A stretch of 64,000 nt of DNA from Hevea brasiliensis (Eukaryota > Streptophyta > Magnoliopsida > Malpighiales > Euphorbiaceae), in the NCBI RefSeq assembly GCF_030052815.1, contig NC_079510.1, forward strand, positions 47,210,725 through 47,274,724, written 5' to 3'. The notes beneath the pieces were generated by a model. It was not told where the DNA came from, did no database searches, and was given only the letters and a program-made list of their open reading frames with translations. The first letter of the stretch is position 1. Every line of letters starts with the position of its first letter. Below, piece by piece: positions 61,971-64,000 of this stretch. The position numbers and the translations under genes are program-made.

Positions 61971-63262
61971 AGTCACTCACAAAACTCGAAAATTTTTTAG
62001 CTTTTACATATGGACTCATATAGCCAGATTGGCTTTAAGATTGAAATGGGGAAAAAAAATGTTTAGCACTGAGAAATGGATAGAAGAAGCAATTTGAAGT
62101 GTTGAAATATTATAGCAAAAACAAGAGTATTTTATAAAAATGTTCTTGAAGTTATATAAAAGTCACTCATTAATTCCTGTTATGTGAAAATCGTTCATTA
62201 TGCCGAGTTGGGGCTATGTGACATTAGATGAGGGAGGAGATGGACAAAAGTGCTCGGTCGAGAGGCATTTGCAGGAGCAAGGTGGTTCGCACGTCTTTAA
62301 ACTGGGATAACATGCCTGGCTCAAGAAATGGGACGTGGAGATCTTAGAGGTGGACTTTTGCTTGTCATGGAATTGTCGAAGAAGACAAGGGAAAGGAAGA
62401 TGAGAACGTGAGATTGAAGGAAAATAAGGGAGGAGGAAAATAACTTTATTTTTCATTAATTTACGTTGGGTTAAGAAGAAAATCGGGAGAAAAGTAAATT
62501 TTGAAAGAAAAATATCTATATAATAACTTAAAATTTGAAAAATAACAAAGTTTGGAAAGTAAATTTTTTTTTCCCCACCGTTTTCTATATAATAAATGTA
62601 TGTTTTTAATTATTTTTTAAAGAAAATAATAGTTTTCATAATTAAAATTAAGTAATTATTTAAAAATTTATTTATAATAAAAATGGTTATAGCTGGCTGG
62701 GAGCCCCTAAACCTTAGTTAAGCATAATAATACTCAAGCGATATTGAGATATAACAAGCCACCATGAGCAAATAAATCTCAAGGTTTTGCTCTTTTATAT
62801 TATTATACAGAGCTAGATTAAGAGGATTATGGTAATGGATCAATGAATTAGCACTTTCTGATATACAGGATCCACCAATAGTGGCAAGTGTAGAGCATAC
62901 TCATGCCTTAGTAGAGGATTATATGAATAAGATAAAATTTTTTATTTTCAAGAGAGGGAGAGAAATTTAGAAAGCTATAAGATAAAAAAGCTAGAATATT
63001 ATTTCTTGGTAAGTCTTGTTATAGATAAAACCAAAGCTCCCTTTATGTGAGAAGAGAGCTGGAGCTTTTACAACCATTATTCTATACTGACACATGTCTA
63101 ATAAATAATTATGTAAGTACATCTAACAAGATAAAAACTAGTTAGGTAGGCACATGATTCATATCTAACTAAGTCATACATGAAGACAAATAACTTATCT
63201 GACTAAAATTTATTATACATATATTTTTTTTTCAGCTTTAGGGGGGACAGTCGGCTGTCAAT
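61971..63262. other. Intergenic, nothing firmly recognised
   Basis: AT-rich with a less AT-rich patch at 62200-62450. The minus-strand 80-codon frame there has no known features. The stretch 62.9-63.24 kb could be non-coding DNA of the element whose frame starts at 63263, but this is a guess. Confidence 0.4.
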
Positions 63263-64000
63263 TCACAAGAAGTTCTGACTTGGACTTAGATTATAATTAC
63301 AATAGTCTGAGTCATCAGAATCATATTTCTTATCATACAGACTCTTGTACCAGGGATATGTACTGTTTTCATATTTAGAAATAGATGCACTCTTGATGGC
63401 TTCCTCTTTTTCTGCCTTGGTGGAGTCTTGAAAATCTTGCTAGATTAGATTAGTATAATCAGGAAGAAGATTTGGAACTTTTTCTGGTTTGGCCTTTGGA
63501 CCGATTGAGGTGGAAGTCACCGTCTGGACCTTGGGCTTGTAGTTGTTAATTTCACAGAGATAAGCAGTAATTTCTTTTCACAATGCAAGGCTCTGTCCTA
63601 TCTTGACAGTTTTGGAATAGGTCTTCCATTCATAGAATTGGTTTCGAGTCCATAACAGTCCCTCTGAATTTCTGAAAAAGAGATTGTGTAGAATGAACAG
63701 AGAGCAGACTGCTTTGCCTTCTGATGGAGGCTTGAGACGAAGATTATGGTTCTCATTGGCTGTCTTTAAGTTCTTACACAAAAATGAAGCAATGGTAAAG
63801 CATTTAAGGAAGCACCATATCAAGCTCTATTGGTTTTTTATGTCTCCGAGGAAATCATAGAGCGCTAGGGTAGGAACTTTAAAGGCGATGCCGTATAGAG
63901 TGACCATGCACCATAAAAACCAAATTTCCTCATAGAGCAAATCTGCTTGGAGGTCTGGACAAAAAGTAGTTAGAAATTGAGCATCTAGTCTGAACATAGA
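63263..64000 (-). pseudogene. Unidentified decayed reading frame running off the right edge
   Basis: One minus-strand frame stays readable from the window edge to a TGA at 63263-63265, about 245 codons, interrupted by three in-frame stops (near 63827, 63575 and 63440) and no visible frame shift. The visible order is FRLDAQFLTTFCPDLQADLL, YEEIWFLWCMVTLYG, WCFLKCFTIASFLCKNLKTA and LFFRNSEGLLWTRNQFYEWK. A Lys/Pro/Thr-rich linker and an acidic Tyr/Asp/Ser tail (KKYDSDDSDYCNY) follow. I do not recognise the family. The pattern suggests a structural protein of a retroelement or an integrated virus-derived sequence, but this is not demonstrated. Confidence 0.45.

Overview
This is a piece of a plant nuclear genome, most likely a woody eudicot. 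The evidence is AT-rich intergenic DNA, genes with many short exons and canonical GT-AG introns, plant protein families, an RTE-type LINE, and nested Ty3/gypsy retrotransposons of the Tekay and Tat types. The repeat style would fit Euphorbiaceae (cassava or rubber tree), but that is an inference. All exon models were built by eye from reading frame, splice sites and family knowledge, with no alignment.

Layout. From 1 to 4.8 kb there is no recognisable gene, only a 113-bp tandem duplication. At 4.79-7.41 kb (minus) lies a small UBTD-like ubiquitin-domain protein gene, which shares an upstream region with the divergent ERD2 gene (8.6-11.7 kb, plus; K/HDEL receptor). SEC61A follows in the same orientation (12.98-15.5 kb; translocon alpha subunit). 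ERD2 and SEC61A both act at the ER, in retrieval of escaped residents and in protein import. Fold-back repeats and (TA)n tracts fill 15.9-18.5 kb. COQ3 (18.6-27.7 kb, minus; ubiquinone O-methyltransferase) has nine exons, and its fourth intron carries a decayed RTE LINE in antisense. A long AT-rich gap follows. A single-exon DUF641/GIL1-like gene lies at 33.6-35.0 kb.

The right half is mobile DNA. A presumed non-autonomous DNA element (about 36.4-55.1 kb) has imperfect inverted ends and arrays of short hairpins near both ends. It is split by a Tekay chromovirus (38,317-54,203) with an exact 5-bp target duplication, CTACA. The end of the Tekay 5' LTR and most of its gag-pol have been replaced by pieces of Tat-type elements in opposite orientations. 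Beyond 55 kb there is a decayed LTR with a primer-binding site, an FG-nucleoporin (NUP98-like) gene fragment with frame breaks, and a decayed reading frame of unknown family running off the right edge.

I did not find a clearly new biological system. The best candidates for a second look are the hairpin-bearing host element, the intact Tekay ends around a replaced interior, the problematic first junction of the UBTD gene, and the unidentified frame at the right edge.
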